Below, piece by piece: positions 28,913-37,917 of a DNA stretch of 64,000 bases. Numbering within the stretch: position 1 is the first letter of the stretch; each line of letters begins with the position of its first letter. The stretch comes from Marinicella sediminis (lineage in GTDB: Bacteria; Pseudomonadota; Gammaproteobacteria; Xanthomonadales; Marinicellaceae): NCBI RefSeq assembly GCF_002000055.1, contig NZ_MVBD01000013.1, forward strand, positions 38,013 through 102,012, in the 5' to 3' direction. The position numbers and the translations under genes are program-made. Below the pieces are notes generated by a model. The model had not been told where the DNA came from and ran no database searches. It saw only the letters and a list, made by a program, of their open reading frames with translations.

Positions 28913-29695
28913 ATGAACCGAATCATTAAGTTTTATCACGAAATGGGTTCCCCGCCCAGTTTTTACCGCATCACCAGTCACTGGCTGACTCCGTTGTTGG
29001 TGCTCGCTCTGGGATTAACCCTCTATGGTTTGATCGATGGCTTGTTTTTTGCTCCCGAAGATTATCAACAGGGTGATTCATACCGCATCATATTTGTTCA
29101 CGTACCGGCCGCCTGGATGAGCATGTTCATCTATGCCATTGTGGGAGTGGCTGGCATCATGACTTTCGTCTGGCGTATGAAAGTCGCTGAAGCTGTGATG
29201 ATGGCCAGCGCCCCCATTGGAGCCTTGTTCACTGCTGTGACGCTGCTCACCGGTATGCTTTGGGGTAAACCCATGTGGGGAACATACTGGGACTGGGATG
29301 CACGCATGACATCAGAACTGATCCTGCTGTTTCTGTACATTGGGGTTATGGGTATTTACGCCGCCTATGACGAAGACCCTCGCAAAGCAGCCAGACTGGC
29401 TGCTTTGGTGGCCATCATCGGTTTGGTCAATTTGCCCATCATCCGCTACTCAGTTTACTGGTGGACCAGTATTCACCAGGGTTCTTCTGTCTCGCTGATG
29501 GGGGGTTCTAACGGCATCCAGGACTGGGACATGCTCAGGCCCTTGCTGGTGATGGCCCTGGCCACAAAGTTTTATTTCCTGTATTCCATGTTGAGCCGGG
29601 CACAAAGTTACCTGTTAAAAACCGAACAACACAAACAATGGGTAAGCAAAGCCATTGACGGGCAAGCCCGCCATAAACCCGGAGTGTCATCATGA
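28913..29695 (+). CDS. ccmC: Heme transporter CcmC
   Basis: 260 residues with six membrane helices and the tryptophan-rich WWD-type motif in periplasmic loop 2 (MWGTYWDWDARMTSELILL near 122-140). Flanking conserved histidines are in FVHVPAAWMS (near 62) and WTSIHQGSSVS (near 190). Binds heme and loads it onto CcmE. Four bases after ccmB; its stop overlaps ccmD. Confidence 0.97.
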   Translation: MNRIIKFYHEMGSPPSFYRITSHWLTPLLVLALGLTLYGLIDGLFFAPEDYQQGDSYRIIFVHVPAAWMSMFIYAIVGVAGIMTFVWRMKVAEAVMMASAPIGALFTAVTLLTGMLWGKPMWGTYWDWDARMTSELILLFLYIGVMGIYAAYDEDPRKAARLAALVAIIGLVNLPIIRYSVYWWTSIHQGSSVSLMGGSNGIQDWDMLRPLLVMALATKFYFLYSMLSRAQSYLLKTEQHKQWVSKAIDGQARHKPGVSS

Positions 29696-29850
29696 TGGAA
29701 TGGTTTGACATGGGTAAATACGATTTTTACGTGTGGACATCCATTGGGGTGTTCGCAGTGGCCATGTTGGCTGATTATGTCAGCGTCAGAAACAGAGCCA
29801 AACACATCAAACGACAAATCAAAGCCAAAAACCGGAGAAAACAATCATGA
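29692..29850 (+). CDS. ccmD: Small heme-handling protein CcmD
   Basis: 52 residues: one membrane helix (VWTSIGVFAVAMLADYVSV) preceded by MGKYDFYV and followed by a highly basic cytoplasmic tail, the standard CcmD plan. Starts in the ccmC stop (ATGATG/TGA) and its stop overlaps the ccmE start (ATGA), showing tight coupling. Confidence 0.9.
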   Translation: MMEWFDMGKYDFYVWTSIGVFAVAMLADYVSVRNRAKHIKRQIKAKNRRKQS

Positions 29851-30308
29851 CCCCTACCCGCAAGAAAAGGTTGTTGCTGATCCTTATGGTTGCCCTCGGG
29901 GTATCCATAGCGGTGGCTATTTTCCTCACCGCATTCAAAGAAAACATCATGTTCTTTAAAAGTCCCACTGAAGTCAGTGCCGGCCAATACCCGGAGAACC
30001 GCAACTTCAGATTGGGCGGCATGGTCAAGGAAAACAGCATGCAACGCATTCCAGACACCCTCAAAGTGGAATTCATAGTGACCGATTTTGCTCAGGATGT
30101 GACTGTCCAGTTTGAAGGTATTTTGCCTGACCTGTTCCGGGAAGGTCAGGGTGTGGTGACCATAGGCCAAATGGTCAACAAAGACTTGTTTGTCGCCGAG
30201 GAAGTACTGGCCAAACACGATGAAAACTACATGCCACCAGAGGTGGCTGATGCTTTGGAAAAAGCCAAGACGCAAAACGCAAAGTATGAGCAGGGAGGCA
30301 TTGAATAA
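29847..30308 (+). CDS. ccmE: Heme chaperone CcmE
   Basis: 153 residues, periplasmic with an N-terminal anchor (RLLLILMVALGVSIAVAIFL). The OB-fold core contains FRLGGMVKENSM and VEFIVTDFAQDVTVQFEGILPDLFREG. The covalent heme-binding His is in AKHDENYMPPEV near 126-131, where His is followed by DENY as in the H-x-x-x-Y motif. Carries heme from CcmABCD to CcmF/H. It is the classic His-type CcmE. Confidence 0.97.
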   Translation: MTPTRKKRLLLILMVALGVSIAVAIFLTAFKENIMFFKSPTEVSAGQYPENRNFRLGGMVKENSMQRIPDTLKVEFIVTDFAQDVTVQFEGILPDLFREGQGVVTIGQMVNKDLFVAEEVLAKHDENYMPPEVADALEKAKTQNAKYEQGGIE

Positions 30309-30310
30309 TT

Positions 30311-32254
30311 ATGCTGGCCAATACCGGACAATTTCTCCTGGTGCTCGCCTTGTGCACCTCAGCTGTGCTGATGGTCTTGCCCATGGTGGGTTACTTTAAA
30401 AACAACGAACAATTGATGAAAACGGGCAGACCATTGTCCTATCTGTTGTTTGTCCTGGTGCTGACCACCTTTGTGATCCTGGTGAGCTTATTCGTTATGC
30501 AGGATTTTTCGGTGACCTATGTCTGGCAACATTCCAGCCTCGAATTACCCTTGCGTTACCGCATAACCGCAACCTGGGGGGCTCATGAGGGCTCTGTACT
30601 GATGTGGGTCACTGTACAGGCGTTGTGGATTGCCGCCGTGGCCAGGTACAGCCGTTCACTGAGTCTCAGCCAGGTTTCCAGGGTCTTGTCTGTATTGGGT
30701 ATCATCGCCACAGGTTTTTTGGCTTTCGTACTGTTTGCTTCCAACCCATTTGAAATCACCAATCCGGCACCGTTGGATGGCCGCGACCTGAATCCTTTGT
30801 TGCAGGATTTCGGCATGATCATTCACCCGCCTCTGTTGTATTTTGGTTATGTGGGACTGTCTGTGGCCTTCGCCCTGGCTGTGGCCGCACTGATCGGAGG
30901 GCAAATTGATGAAAAATGGATCCGCTGGTCACGTCGCTGGACCAACCTGGCCTGGGCATTTTTGACTGTCGGCATTATTTTGGGCAGCTGGTGGGCTTAC
31001 TACGAATTGGGCTGGGGTGGCTGGTGGTTTTGGGACCCGGTAGAAAACGCCTCATTCTTGCCCTGGCTGGCTGGTACCGCATTGATCCATGTGCAGGCAG
31101 TCAGCGAGCGTAAAAACGCTTTCCGGGGCTGGACGGTCCTGTTGGCCATCATTGCCTTCAGCCTCTGTGTACTGGGAACATTCCTGGTACGTTCAGGCAG
31201 CATCACATCGGTGCATTCTTTTGCCGCTGATCCGTTTCGAGGGGTTTTCATTCTGGTATTGCTTGGCATATACGCCGGAGGTGCACTGACATTGTATGCC
31301 CTGCGCGTCAATCAATTGCGTTCCAGGGACGCCATAAACCTGGAATCCCGGGAAACCATGCTGTTGGCCAATTCACTGATTTTCATTACGTCTACATTCA
31401 CCATTCTGCTGGGCACCCTGTTTCCCATGATTTTTGAAGCCATGGGCAAGAAAATATCTGTGGGTTCACCCTATTTTGGTCTGATGTTTTTCCTGTTGAT
31501 GATCCCCATGGCCGTGTTGTTACCCCTGGGCGCTCAGCTTAAATGGCACAAAGACAAGATGGGCGCAGCGATCAAAGCACTGCTACCACACTTTTTCATT
31601 GCCACGGCGCTCACTGTTGGCGCATACTTCTTGTTTGATGGATTGAATCTGCGGGCCACAGCAGGTATCTTTGGCGGCTTCTGGATCGCTTCATCATCAG
31701 TGGGCCAGATTTTGAAATTCCCTGGGCGCATGAATGCCGGGTTTGTCGGCATGTCTGTCGCTCATCTGGGTGTTGCGGTGTTCTTATTTGGCATGTCAAT
31801 GACTGAACATAAAGACGTAGAGAAAGACATTCTGCTCAAACCCGGTCAAACCACACAAGTGGCTGGCTATGATTTCACCTTTAATGGTGTGAGTCAGGTC
31901 AAAATTGAAAACTACCAGGCTCAGCAAGGTTCCATTCAGGTCAGCCAAAACGGACGGCCCATTGTTGAACTGAATCCTCAAAAACGTTTTTATCCCAAAC
32001 AACAACAACCCATGACCGAGGCAGACATCTATCCGGGCTTCACCAAAGACATTTATGTGTCATTGGGCGAAGCTGTCAATGATCAGGGTGACTGGGCCGT
32101 GCGCATTTACATCAAACCATTTATCCGCTGGATGTGGTTTGGCGGTCTGATGATGATGGCCGGAGCAGTGATTGCCTTGTTCAGCAAACGCAGTCAGCGA
32201 TTGGAACAACAGCAGGTCGACCAGGTCATGCAGGAGCGACTGAAACTGTCATGA
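30311..32254 (+). CDS. ccmF: Cytochrome c heme lyase subunit CcmF
   Basis: 647 residues with about 15 membrane helices and the family WWD motif GWGGWWFWDPVENASFLPWL near 232-250. Conserved histidines are in ATWGAHEGSVLMWV near 98 and FGMIIHPPLLYFGY near 170. Reduces and transfers heme to apocytochrome with CcmH/I. Two bases after ccmE. Confidence 0.98.
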   Translation: MLANTGQFLLVLALCTSAVLMVLPMVGYFKNNEQLMKTGRPLSYLLFVLVLTTFVILVSLFVMQDFSVTYVWQHSSLELPLRYRITATWGAHEGSVLMWVTVQALWIAAVARYSRSLSLSQVSRVLSVLGIIATGFLAFVLFASNPFEITNPAPLDGRDLNPLLQDFGMIIHPPLLYFGYVGLSVAFALAVAALIGGQIDEKWIRWSRRWTNLAWAFLTVGIILGSWWAYYELGWGGWWFWDPVENASFLPWLAGTALIHVQAVSERKNAFRGWTVLLAIIAFSLCVLGTFLVRSGSITSVHSFAADPFRGVFILVLLGIYAGGALTLYALRVNQLRSRDAINLESRETMLLANSLIFITSTFTILLGTLFPMIFEAMGKKISVGSPYFGLMFFLLMIPMAVLLPLGAQLKWHKDKMGAAIKALLPHFFIATALTVGAYFLFDGLNLRATAGIFGGFWIASSSVGQILKFPGRMNAGFVGMSVAHLGVAVFLFGMSMTEHKDVEKDILLKPGQTTQVAGYDFTFNGVSQVKIENYQAQQGSIQVSQNGRPIVELNPQKRFYPKQQQPMTEADIYPGFTKDIYVSLGEAVNDQGDWAVRIYIKPFIRWMWFGGLMMMAGAVIALFSKRSQRLEQQQVDQVMQERLKLS

Positions 32255-32781
32255 AGAAAGCCCTCATCGCCTTGTTGCCATTGAGCATTTTTGCCGCCCT
32301 TATTGGCTTGTTGTATGTCAATTTGAGCACCCATTCTGAAGACCTGCCTTCGCCCCTGATTGGCAAACCTGTACCGCCATTTAAGCACCCAACGCTGTAC
32401 AGCAATCAGGTGCTGACTGAACAGGATTTTCGTGGTCAGCCCTGGCTACTGAATGTGTTTGGTAGTTGGTGTCCCAGCTGTCAGTATGAACACCCTTTGG
32501 TGACTGCACTGGCCCAATCCGGCACCATCAAAGTGGTGGGACTGAATTGGAAAGACGAAGCGGTTGATGCCGATCGATGGCTACGGAAGTGGGGCAACCC
32601 CTATCATGAAATACTGGTTGATTATGAAGGCGACACCGCCATCAACCTCGGCGTATACGGCGCGCCTGAAACGTTTCTCATTGATGCTCAGGGCATCATA
32701 GTGCACAAAATAACCGGGGTGTTGACTGAAGAAAACATCAGAGAACAATTGATGCCCCGCATTGAACAATTAAGACCATAA
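32251..32781 (+). CDS. ccmG: Thiol:disulfide oxidoreductase CcmG/DsbE
   Basis: 176 residues with an N-terminal membrane anchor and a periplasmic thioredoxin fold with active site WCPSC in GSWCPSCQYEH near 71-80, plus cis-Pro region YGAPETFLID near 137. Keeps the CxxCH cysteines of apocytochromes reduced. ATG 32251 overlaps the ccmF stop; an earlier in-frame start inside ccmF was rejected. Confidence 0.96.
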   Translation: MKKALIALLPLSIFAALIGLLYVNLSTHSEDLPSPLIGKPVPPFKHPTLYSNQVLTEQDFRGQPWLLNVFGSWCPSCQYEHPLVTALAQSGTIKVVGLNWKDEAVDADRWLRKWGNPYHEILVDYEGDTAINLGVYGAPETFLIDAQGIIVHKITGVLTEENIREQLMPRIEQLRP

Positions 32782-33161
32782 TGAAAAAGCTCGTCATATT
32801 ACTGCTGCTCAGCACCGCTGTTCAAGCCATAGAAGTCTACGAATTCGATACCCCTGAACAAGAAGCGCTGTATCAGCAACTGACCAAGGAGTTGCGCTGT
32901 TTGGTGTGTCAAAACCAAAACCTGGCAGATTCTGATGCCGGCCTGGCCAAGGACCTCAAAGACCAGGTAGCTGAATTTGTCCGCAGTGGACAGGATGCAG
33001 AATCCATCAAAAATTACATGATAGAACGCTATGGTGATTTTGTGAACTACGACCCTCCAATGAATGCCAGTACGGCATTTCTGTGGTTTTCTCCTTTGGT
33101 GGTTTTCTTACTGGGCGGGGTGATCCTGTTCATCAAAATCAGGGGTGCCAAAGATGAATGA
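32781..33161 (+). CDS. ccmH: Cytochrome c maturation protein CcmH
   Basis: 126 residues: signal sequence, redox motif LRCLVCQNQNLADSDAGLA (C-x-x-C near 38-41), a three-helix bundle and a C-terminal membrane helix (LWFSPLVVFLLGGVILF). Corresponds to the N-terminal domain of E. coli CcmH, with the TPR part encoded separately as ccmI. Starts within the ccmG stop (TAATG). Confidence 0.96.
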   Translation: MKKLVILLLLSTAVQAIEVYEFDTPEQEALYQQLTKELRCLVCQNQNLADSDAGLAKDLKDQVAEFVRSGQDAESIKNYMIERYGDFVNYDPPMNASTAFLWFSPLVVFLLGGVILFIKIRGAKDE

Positions 33162-34275
33162 ATTGATGGTTTATCTGCTGGTCTGCGCACTGACCCTGTT
33201 GTTATTTGCATTCTGGTTTGGCCGACAGGGACAAGCTGATGAAAAACGATGGTTGCTGAAGAAAATTCAACAAGGTGGTGATGAACAGCACACATACCTG
33301 AACGCCTTGAACCAGCTCAACGAACAAAGCAACAACACCGCCAAAGTCACGTTATGGATGGCATTGCTGATCATCCCGGCTACACTGATCATCGATTATG
33401 TCTGGTTTCAGGAAATCCCCATTGAAGAACGGATTTCCATCAATGAAGCCAATGAATCCGCACCCGATCTGGAAACCGCCATCCGTCAATTGGAAACCAA
33501 ACTGGCAGAAGACCCCAATGACCTGGAAGGACAATTACTTTATGGTCGCAGTATGATGCGAATGCAGGAATTTGACAAAGCAGTTGCGGCTTATCAACAG
33601 GCCATTGCCCTGGCGCCTGACAACGCCAATGTGCACACAGAGCTGGCAGAAGCCATCGCCTTTCGCAACAGAACCGGCAGTTTCCTGGGTGAGCCAGAAG
33701 CCTTGATCGCCAAAGCCCTGCGCCTGCAACCACTGAATCAAAAAGCCATGTGGTTACAAGGCATCATCCACTTTGAAAAACAGCAATTTGAAGCCGCCGA
33801 AGAATTATGGGCCACCTTGCTGCCAATGGTCGGCAGCCCCAATGTCCGTGACACCATCACCAAGCAAATCAATCAAGCCAGGGCCGCTCAGAATAAGCCA
33901 CCCATTGACCCACAGCCAGAAAACAACAACAGCCAACCTCTGTTTGATGTTCTGGTAGATGCATCAGCTGCCGTGAAAGACATGCCACTGAGTCCACAAT
34001 CACGTTTGTTTATTTACGCCCGTGAAGTCAACGGTCCGCCCATGCCAGTGGCCGCGGTGCCGGTCAATACACCTTTTAACTGGCCCATTCTGGTTACCCT
34101 GACTGATCGCAACAGCTTGAATCCGGAACGCAAACTCAGCTCGTTTGAACAGCTTTCATTCAGCGCCAAACTCAGCCTCAATGGCAGCGCCACACCGGCT
34201 GCAGACGACTTGAAGTCGACATCGGTGATCAGCCCGAAAACCAACACCAACATTCAACTCATTCTGGAACAGTAA
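33154..34275 (+). CDS. ccmI: CcmI, TPR apocytochrome chaperone
   Basis: 373 residues from ATG 33154, overlapping the ccmH stop; a GTG nine bases upstream is an alternative. Two membrane helices (VCALTLLLFAFWFG; LWMALLIIPATLIIDYVWF) enclose a basic cytoplasmic loop, followed by TPR repeats (LLYGRSMMRMQEFDKAVAAYQQA) and a C-terminal beta domain with SRLFIYAREVNGPPMPVAAVP, as in CcmI. Recognises the C-terminal part of apocytochromes. It ends the ccm operon; the next gene follows 5 bp later. Confidence 0.94.
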   Translation: MNELMVYLLVCALTLLLFAFWFGRQGQADEKRWLLKKIQQGGDEQHTYLNALNQLNEQSNNTAKVTLWMALLIIPATLIIDYVWFQEIPIEERISINEANESAPDLETAIRQLETKLAEDPNDLEGQLLYGRSMMRMQEFDKAVAAYQQAIALAPDNANVHTELAEAIAFRNRTGSFLGEPEALIAKALRLQPLNQKAMWLQGIIHFEKQQFEAAEELWATLLPMVGSPNVRDTITKQINQARAAQNKPPIDPQPENNNSQPLFDVLVDASAAVKDMPLSPQSRLFIYAREVNGPPMPVAAVPVNTPFNWPILVTLTDRNSLNPERKLSSFEQLSFSAKLSLNGSATPAADDLKSTSVISPKTNTNIQLILEQ

Positions 34276-34280
34276 TCCCC

Positions 34281-35228
34281 ATGAACAATCCAACCATTCG
34301 CAAAGTCCCGGAACTCAACCTCGAAGACTATCTGGCCGGGACCGAACTTGAAAAACAACGATTCGTTGATCAGTTTTACGCCGGACTGGTCGATTATGGC
34401 TTCATTGTCCTCAATCCTTACCAGTTTGATTTTAATCTGGTGGATGACTGTTATCAGGTATTCAAATCTTTTTTCAAGCTGCCTTTGGCCAGCAAACAAC
34501 GATACAACATCCACGACGGAGGTAAACGTGGCTATGTTCCTCGTTTACAGGAACACGCCAAAAACAGTGAGAATCCGGATTTGAAAGAATTCTGGCATGT
34601 AGGACGAGAAGTGCCGGCAGGACATCACCTGGCCGAAGAATATCCTGCCAACCTGTGGCCAGAAGAAATTGCTGATTTCAAACGCAAAACCTATGCGTTG
34701 TATGAGCAGCTGGACCAAACGGCATTGGTGATGTTCCGCTCTCTGGCTACGGCTCTTGATGTACCCAAGGATTATTTTGAGAAGCTGACCAGGGATGGCA
34801 ACTCCATCCTGAGGGCCATTCATTATCCACCAATGACTGAGTTTGAGTTACCCGGCTCTGTGCGGGCTGCCGCTCATGAAGACATCAACCTGATCACTCT
34901 ACTGGTTGGAGCCACAGACAGTGGCCTGGAACTGCTTGACCGGGATGGTCAATGGTTGGCTGTAGAATCCACTCCGGGACAAATTGTCGTCGACTCCGGT
35001 GACATGTTGTCACGGATCACCAATGAAGTAATACCAGCCACCACCCACCGTGTGGTGAATCCATCAGATGACACATCAGACCGATACTCAATGCCATTTT
35101 TCTGTCACCCTCACCCAGATGCCGTACTCAGTTGTATTCCATCCTGTCATGGAACAGGTGCCAAGTACCCAGACATCACTGCCCGTGACTTTTTGAATCA
35201 ACGATTGCGTGAAATCGGTCTGGCCTGA
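34281..35228 (+). CDS. Isopenicillin N synthase-like 2OG/Fe(II) oxygenase
   Basis: 315 residues. The N-terminal DIOX_N-like part (VDYGFIVLNPYQFD; SKQRYNIHDGGKRGY) and the C-terminal core carry the iron triad: AAHEDINLITLL (H-x-D near 194-196) and TTHRVVNP (His near 254). The co-substrate Arg is in RYSMPFFCHP near 270. Family members oxidise small molecules; the substrate here is unknown and no biosynthetic cluster is adjacent. It follows ccmI by 5 bp and may be co-transcribed. Confidence 0.88.
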   Translation: MNNPTIRKVPELNLEDYLAGTELEKQRFVDQFYAGLVDYGFIVLNPYQFDFNLVDDCYQVFKSFFKLPLASKQRYNIHDGGKRGYVPRLQEHAKNSENPDLKEFWHVGREVPAGHHLAEEYPANLWPEEIADFKRKTYALYEQLDQTALVMFRSLATALDVPKDYFEKLTRDGNSILRAIHYPPMTEFELPGSVRAAAHEDINLITLLVGATDSGLELLDRDGQWLAVESTPGQIVVDSGDMLSRITNEVIPATTHRVVNPSDDTSDRYSMPFFCHPHPDAVLSCIPSCHGTGAKYPDITARDFLNQRLREIGLA

Positions 35229-35384
35229 GCGGAACACTGCAAAGTTGACAATTTTTGGTTGCGGGAATTAAAACAGGCCCGAAGTTGTGAACAGATGAGC
35301 AAGTGTGTGCGTCCGGACCACATTTTTTTGCATTTATGCTCAAGATTCATTATGATAATCAAAGGTTAAAACGAAGTAAAACTT

Positions 35385-35750
35385 ATGGCAAGAATATTGA
35401 TCATTGATGATTCACCTTCGCAACTTTACGGCATGCAAAAAATTGTTGAGAAGCTGGGTCATGAGACCATCCTCACTGAAGATGGCAAAGAGGGAATTCA
35501 AATCGCCCGGGAACAGTTACCCGATTTGATTTTGATGGATGTGGTGATGCCTGATTTAAATGGTTTCCAGGCCACGCGTAAAATCAGCAAAGACGAACGC
35601 ACTGCACACATACCCATCATCATTGTAACAACCAAGAAACTGGAAACCGATCGTGTGTGGGGACTGAGACAGGGGGCGAAAGAATACCTGGTCAAACCAG
35701 TGACTGAAAAGGCACTGAAGACCGTACTGGCCACTCACTTGCCATCATAA
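35385..35750 (+). CDS. Single-domain response regulator, PilG/PilH-like
   Basis: 121 residues consisting only of a receiver domain: acidic pair IDDSPSQ near 8-9, phospho-Asp in LILMDVVMPDLNGF near 51, Thr in IIVTTKK, and Lys in EYLVKPVTEKAL near 104. It has no output domain, so it acts by protein contact, as PilH or CheY do. No chemotaxis or pilus gene is adjacent, so its kinase is elsewhere. A strong terminator follows. Confidence 0.88.
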   Translation: MARILIIDDSPSQLYGMQKIVEKLGHETILTEDGKEGIQIAREQLPDLILMDVVMPDLNGFQATRKISKDERTAHIPIIIVTTKKLETDRVWGLRQGAKEYLVKPVTEKALKTVLATHLPS

Positions 35751-35777
35751 TCAACAGGCCAGACACCAAACACGTTA

Positions 35778-35807
35778 AAACCACCTGTTATGCAGGTGGT
35801 TTTTTTT
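35778..35807 (+). terminator. Bidirectional terminator between the response regulator and orn
   Basis: AACCACCTG (35779-35787) pairs with CAGGTGGTT (35793-35801), then a T-run on the plus strand and an A-rich flank on the other side. The stem reaches into the last codons of orn. Confidence 0.85.
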
Positions 35808-36354
35808 GTCCTGCAATTTCACCCATGAATTGACGATAGTAACGCAACTCTTTGATTGATTCCTGAATGTCAGCCAAGGCCAGGTGTTGACCGGTTTTAC
35901 TGAAGCCGTCCAAAAGCTGTGGATTCCATCGCCTTATCAACTCTTTGATTGAGCTGACATCAATTTGCCGGTAATGAAAATAGTTTTCCAGCTTAGGCAT
36001 CCATTTAGCCAGAAATCGACGGTCCTGACAGATGCTGTTGCCACACATGGGTGACGAGTGTATCGGTACATGTTCCTGTAAAAACTCGATGGTCAATTGT
36101 TCGGCTTCCCGGGCTGATATATCTGAAGCCAGAACCCGGTCCCATAACCCAGACTGTGAATGATGTTCTGTGTTCCATTCATCCATCGCCAACAGAATCT
36201 TTTCTTCCTGATGAACCGCCAGGCTTGGGCCTTCGGCAACCACATTCAATTCCTGGTCTGTGACGATGGTGGCAATTTCAATGATGTGATCTTTGGCTGG
36301 ATTGAGGCCCGTCATTTCCAGATCGATCCAGATTAAATTGTTTTTGTCGCTCAT
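35788..36354 (-). CDS. orn: Oligoribonuclease
   Basis: 188 residues, DEDDh 3'-to-5' exonuclease that degrades 2-5 nt RNAs and pGpG. Motif [13 protein letters not shown] (D-x-E near 11-13), motif [31 protein letters not shown], and motif [17 protein letters not shown] with the catalytic His and Asp. Full length for the family. Essential in many gammaproteobacteria. Divergent from rsgA, a common Orn/RsgA arrangement. Confidence 0.97.
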   Translation of the reverse strand: MSDKNNLIWIDLEMTGLNPAKDHIIEIATIVTDQELNVVAEGPSLAVHQEEKILLAMDEWNTEHHSQSGLWDRVLASDISAREAEQLTIEFLQEHVPIHSSPMCGNSICQDRRFLAKWMPKLENYFHYRQIDVSSIKELIRRWNPQLLDGFSKTGQHLALADIQESIKELRYYRQFMGEIAGQKKPPA

Positions 36355-36441
36355 TGATTGTTCCGCAAAAATGGACTGGCTATTTTACCTGATTAAAAAC
36401 CGTTTGTTGGATTAATCATTCAATTCAGTTACCATGTCGGC

Positions 36442-37320
36442 ATGTCAAGAATTTGTCGCGTCACATCTACACAAAAAACCACAGCCAGTTTGCTGGCGTG
36501 TGATGATCATGAGCCCATGCATGCTTTTTTTCCCAGAAAACTCAAACCCATTTGTGGCGACAAAGTGGCGATTGAATCAACCGCTTCAGATCACCGCATT
36601 GAACAAATTCTGCCCCGAATGAACAGTTTCTGCCGGGCCGACAACCGGGGCAGAAAACAGCACATTGCTGCCAACATCGATCAGATCATGATTGTCATGG
36701 CCGTCGAACCTTTCCCCACCAGGGACATCCTTAACCGTTATCTGGTCGCGGCCGAAGCCGAAGACATAGAGCCCCTGCTGGTTTTCAATAAACATGACCT
36801 GGATGAACGCATTTTCATCAACCAGATCAACCAGTATGAACAACTGGGTTATCAGGTGTTTAAAACATCCAAGCATGACCAGGCTTCAATTGATGCCATC
36901 AAACCCTTACTGACGGGTAAAACCACGGTCATTGTGGGGCAGTCAGGAGTCGGCAAATCGTCCATTACCAGGGTAATGCTACCTGGTGTTGAGCTGAAAA
37001 CCGGTAAGCTATCGGTAAAAACCGGCAAAGGTGCGCACACCACCAGTGTCACACAAATGTACCATGATGCCGCGCTTGATGCCTACATCATTGATTCTCC
37101 CGGGGTTTGGGAATATGGCCTTTGGGTGATGTCTGCCCATGAAATAGCAGCAGGCTTCAGGGAGTTTCAACCGCTGTTGGGACAATGTAAATTCAGTAAT
37201 TGCACACACATCCACGAGCCCAGCTGTGCCATCATGCAAGCCGTTAAAAAAGGGAGCATTCGATCTGATCGATATGAGTCTTATCTGCGCATTGTCGACT
37301 CCATGAAGTATTGGGGTTAA
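36442..37320 (+). CDS. rsgA: Ribosome small-subunit GTPase RsgA
   Basis: 292 residues, a circularly permuted GTPase that assists late 30S maturation. The OB-like N-terminus lies before residue 70, then G4 LLVFNKHDL near 112, G1 GQSGVGKSSITRVM near 165, G3 in DSPGVWEYG, and a C-terminal zinc site with CKFSNCTHIHEPSC near 245-260. The start ATG 36442 gives the expected N-terminus (MSRICRVTS). Shorter N-terminal extension than E. coli RsgA. Confidence 0.95.
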   Translation: MSRICRVTSTQKTTASLLACDDHEPMHAFFPRKLKPICGDKVAIESTASDHRIEQILPRMNSFCRADNRGRKQHIAANIDQIMIVMAVEPFPTRDILNRYLVAAEAEDIEPLLVFNKHDLDERIFINQINQYEQLGYQVFKTSKHDQASIDAIKPLLTGKTTVIVGQSGVGKSSITRVMLPGVELKTGKLSVKTGKGAHTTSVTQMYHDAALDAYIIDSPGVWEYGLWVMSAHEIAAGFREFQPLLGQCKFSNCTHIHEPSCAIMQAVKKGSIRSDRYESYLRIVDSMKYWG

Positions 37321-37335
37321 TGCTACAATAAGCAC

Positions 37336-37917
37336 ATGCTTATTAAATTCTGTAATCAATGTGGCCATGAGGTCAAATACCAGGTGCCCCATGGTGACGA
37401 CAAACCCAGGGCCATCTGTCAGCGCTGCTTTCACATTCAGTATGAAAATCCCAAAATCGTCAACGCCTGTATTGTAGAGCATGGTGGTAAAATTCTTTTG
37501 GGTAAACGCACCATCGAACCACGCAAAGGATTTTGGAATGTGCCCGCCGGATTCATGGAGAATGGCGAAGCCACCCGTTCAGGAGCTGTGCGGGAGGTAA
37601 AAGAAGAAGTATTGGCCGAATTAAAAAACGTGACTTTATTCGGCGTTTATAACATCATCCAGCGCAACCAGGTTCATGTTTATTTTCGAGGTGAACTGGC
37701 ACATGATGAGTATGGCGCCGGAGCAGAAACATCCGATGCCAGGTTGTTTGCTCCAGAGGACATTCCCTGGGACCGACTGGCTTTTCCGGTTGGCATCACT
37801 GCCCTCAAAAGATACATCAAAGAAATGCCTACCGGTGACTTCACCATAAAAGAAGAAGACATCATCATTGATTATGACCTGTTGAAACAATTTGATCCAC
37901 AACCAAGCAATGACTGA
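37336..37917 (+). CDS. Nudix hydrolase with N-terminal zinc ribbon
   Basis: 193 residues. The N-terminal Zn ribbon has CNQCG and CQRCF near 6-35. The Nudix domain includes the box GFMENGEATRSGAVREVKEE near 74-93, with all catalytic Glu/Arg present. This resembles the NUDIX/zinc-ribbon_2 type seen in NADH pyrophosphatase relatives; the substrate, probably a nucleotide-sugar, NAD(H) or ADP-ribose, is not determined. Its stop overlaps the next gene by 8 bp. Confidence 0.88.
   Translation: MLIKFCNQCGHEVKYQVPHGDDKPRAICQRCFHIQYENPKIVNACIVEHGGKILLGKRTIEPRKGFWNVPAGFMENGEATRSGAVREVKEEVLAELKNVTLFGVYNIIQRNQVHVYFRGELAHDEYGAGAETSDARLFAPEDIPWDRLAFPVGITALKRYIKEMPTGDFTIKEEDIIIDYDLLKQFDPQPSND

Noticed and set aside
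29775..30275. 166-residue minus-strand frame
   Set aside because: Antisense to ccmD and ccmE.
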